From: Roseovarius amoyensis
Lineage (GTDB): Bacteria > Pseudomonadota > Alphaproteobacteria > Rhodobacterales > Rhodobacteraceae
Assembly: GCF_003260265.1 (NCBI RefSeq)
Contig: NZ_QITQ01000011.1
Span: forward strand, 1 to 64,000
Reading direction: 5' to 3'
Length of the DNA stretch: 64,000 nt
Each line of letters opens with the position of its first letter. Position 1 is the stretch's first letter. The notes below the pieces were generated by a model that was given only the letters and a program-made list of their open reading frames with translations, was not told where the DNA came from and did not search any database. This document shows, piece after piece, positions 63,901-64,000 of this stretch. The translations under genes were made by a program, and so were the position numbers.

Positions 63901-64000
63901 TCAGTAGAGTTCCCAGTCATCCTCGCCCGCCAGTGCCCCGATCGCCATCCAGCGCACCCGCGCCCGCGCGACACGCGTGTCGCCCCAGGTGCGAAAGACC
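63901..64000 (-). CDS. Partial gene running off the right edge, C-terminal 32 codons
   Basis: On the minus strand the window ends inside a gene whose stop (TGA) is at 63901-63903. The visible C-terminus reads VFRTWGDTRVARARVRWMA and ends GEDDWELY. Composition and codon use are ordinary for the genome. The family cannot be identified from 32 residues. Confidence 0.6.
   Translation of the reverse strand, partial: VFRTWGDTRVARARVRWMAIGALAGEDDWELY

Overview
The window is a GC-rich bacterial chromosome segment with alphaproteobacterial, Roseobacter-type (Rhodobacteraceae) gene content. Pointers are a MipZ division-site ATPase, LapA fused by overlap to ihfB, the DUF1150 partner of Hsp20, DUF6525, a Hint-domain protein, an alphaproteobacterial-length S1 protein and a class II-type AroA. 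Nearly all genes are housekeeping or core metabolism. No prophage, integrase, CRISPR array, rRNA or tRNA gene is visible. Two patches are clearly less GC-rich than the rest: the first kilobase (a 5'-truncated acyltransferase whose junction looks like an insertion scar) and about 40.9-42.2 kb (an AEC-family transporter).

Layout. 0-1.4 kb: broken acyltransferase and an empty gap. 1.4-5.3 kb: rplS-rpmE, mipZ, a structured non-coding stretch beside the 5-formyltetrahydrofolate cyclo-ligase gene, a DMT permease and a MarR regulator. 5.3-10.5 kb: an aromatic (homogentisate) operon: hmgA, an FAH-family hydrolase, a metallo-beta-lactamase-fold protein with a degenerate metal site, an FAD monooxygenase and DUF2783, several joined by ATGA overlaps. 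10.6-13.5 kb: L25/Ctc, pth and small proteins. 13.6-17.2 kb: trpB and a corrinoid-activator-like ASKHA/ferredoxin protein. 17.2-21.8 kb: cmk, DUF6525, rpsA, ihfB, lapA, trpF. 22-26.4 kb (minus): aroA, a hydroxyacid dehydrogenase, csaA, proC, ybjN. 26.8-29.8 kb: ubiK divergent from the overlapping chain lgt, midA-like, pgeF. 30-33 kb: a tiny basic ORF, a Hint protein, Lrp-family regulator and trxB. 33.4-40.9 kb: sat-cysC fusion, GT10 glycosyltransferase, flavin reductase, groES-groEL under a CIRCE element, family II pyrophosphatase. 42-50.5 kb: meaB, DUF3108, hrpB, NUDIX, phosphate permease, gnd, hpf. 50.6-53 kb: argD-argF preceded by an arginine-rich 16-codon ORF. 53.5-64 kb: secreted lipase, orphan phnM, purE-purK, Hsp20-DUF1150, HAD phosphatase, MaoC, ribF-ycgN-ltaE, DsbA-like isomerase and prs; a minus-strand gene runs off the right edge.

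The best candidates for undescribed biology are regulatory: the Arg-rich leader ORF before argD-argF, an intrinsic-terminator-like hairpin between a good promoter and rpsA, and a nested dyad with 6S-like architecture next to the cyclo-ligase gene. A dispersed 22-bp repeat, a 20-bp perfect tandem repeat before a DUF2892 gene, and the metal-site-degenerate metallo-beta-lactamase protein in the aromatic operon are also notable. I see no defence or conjugation system. All family assignments come from reading motifs and lengths by eye; no search was run.
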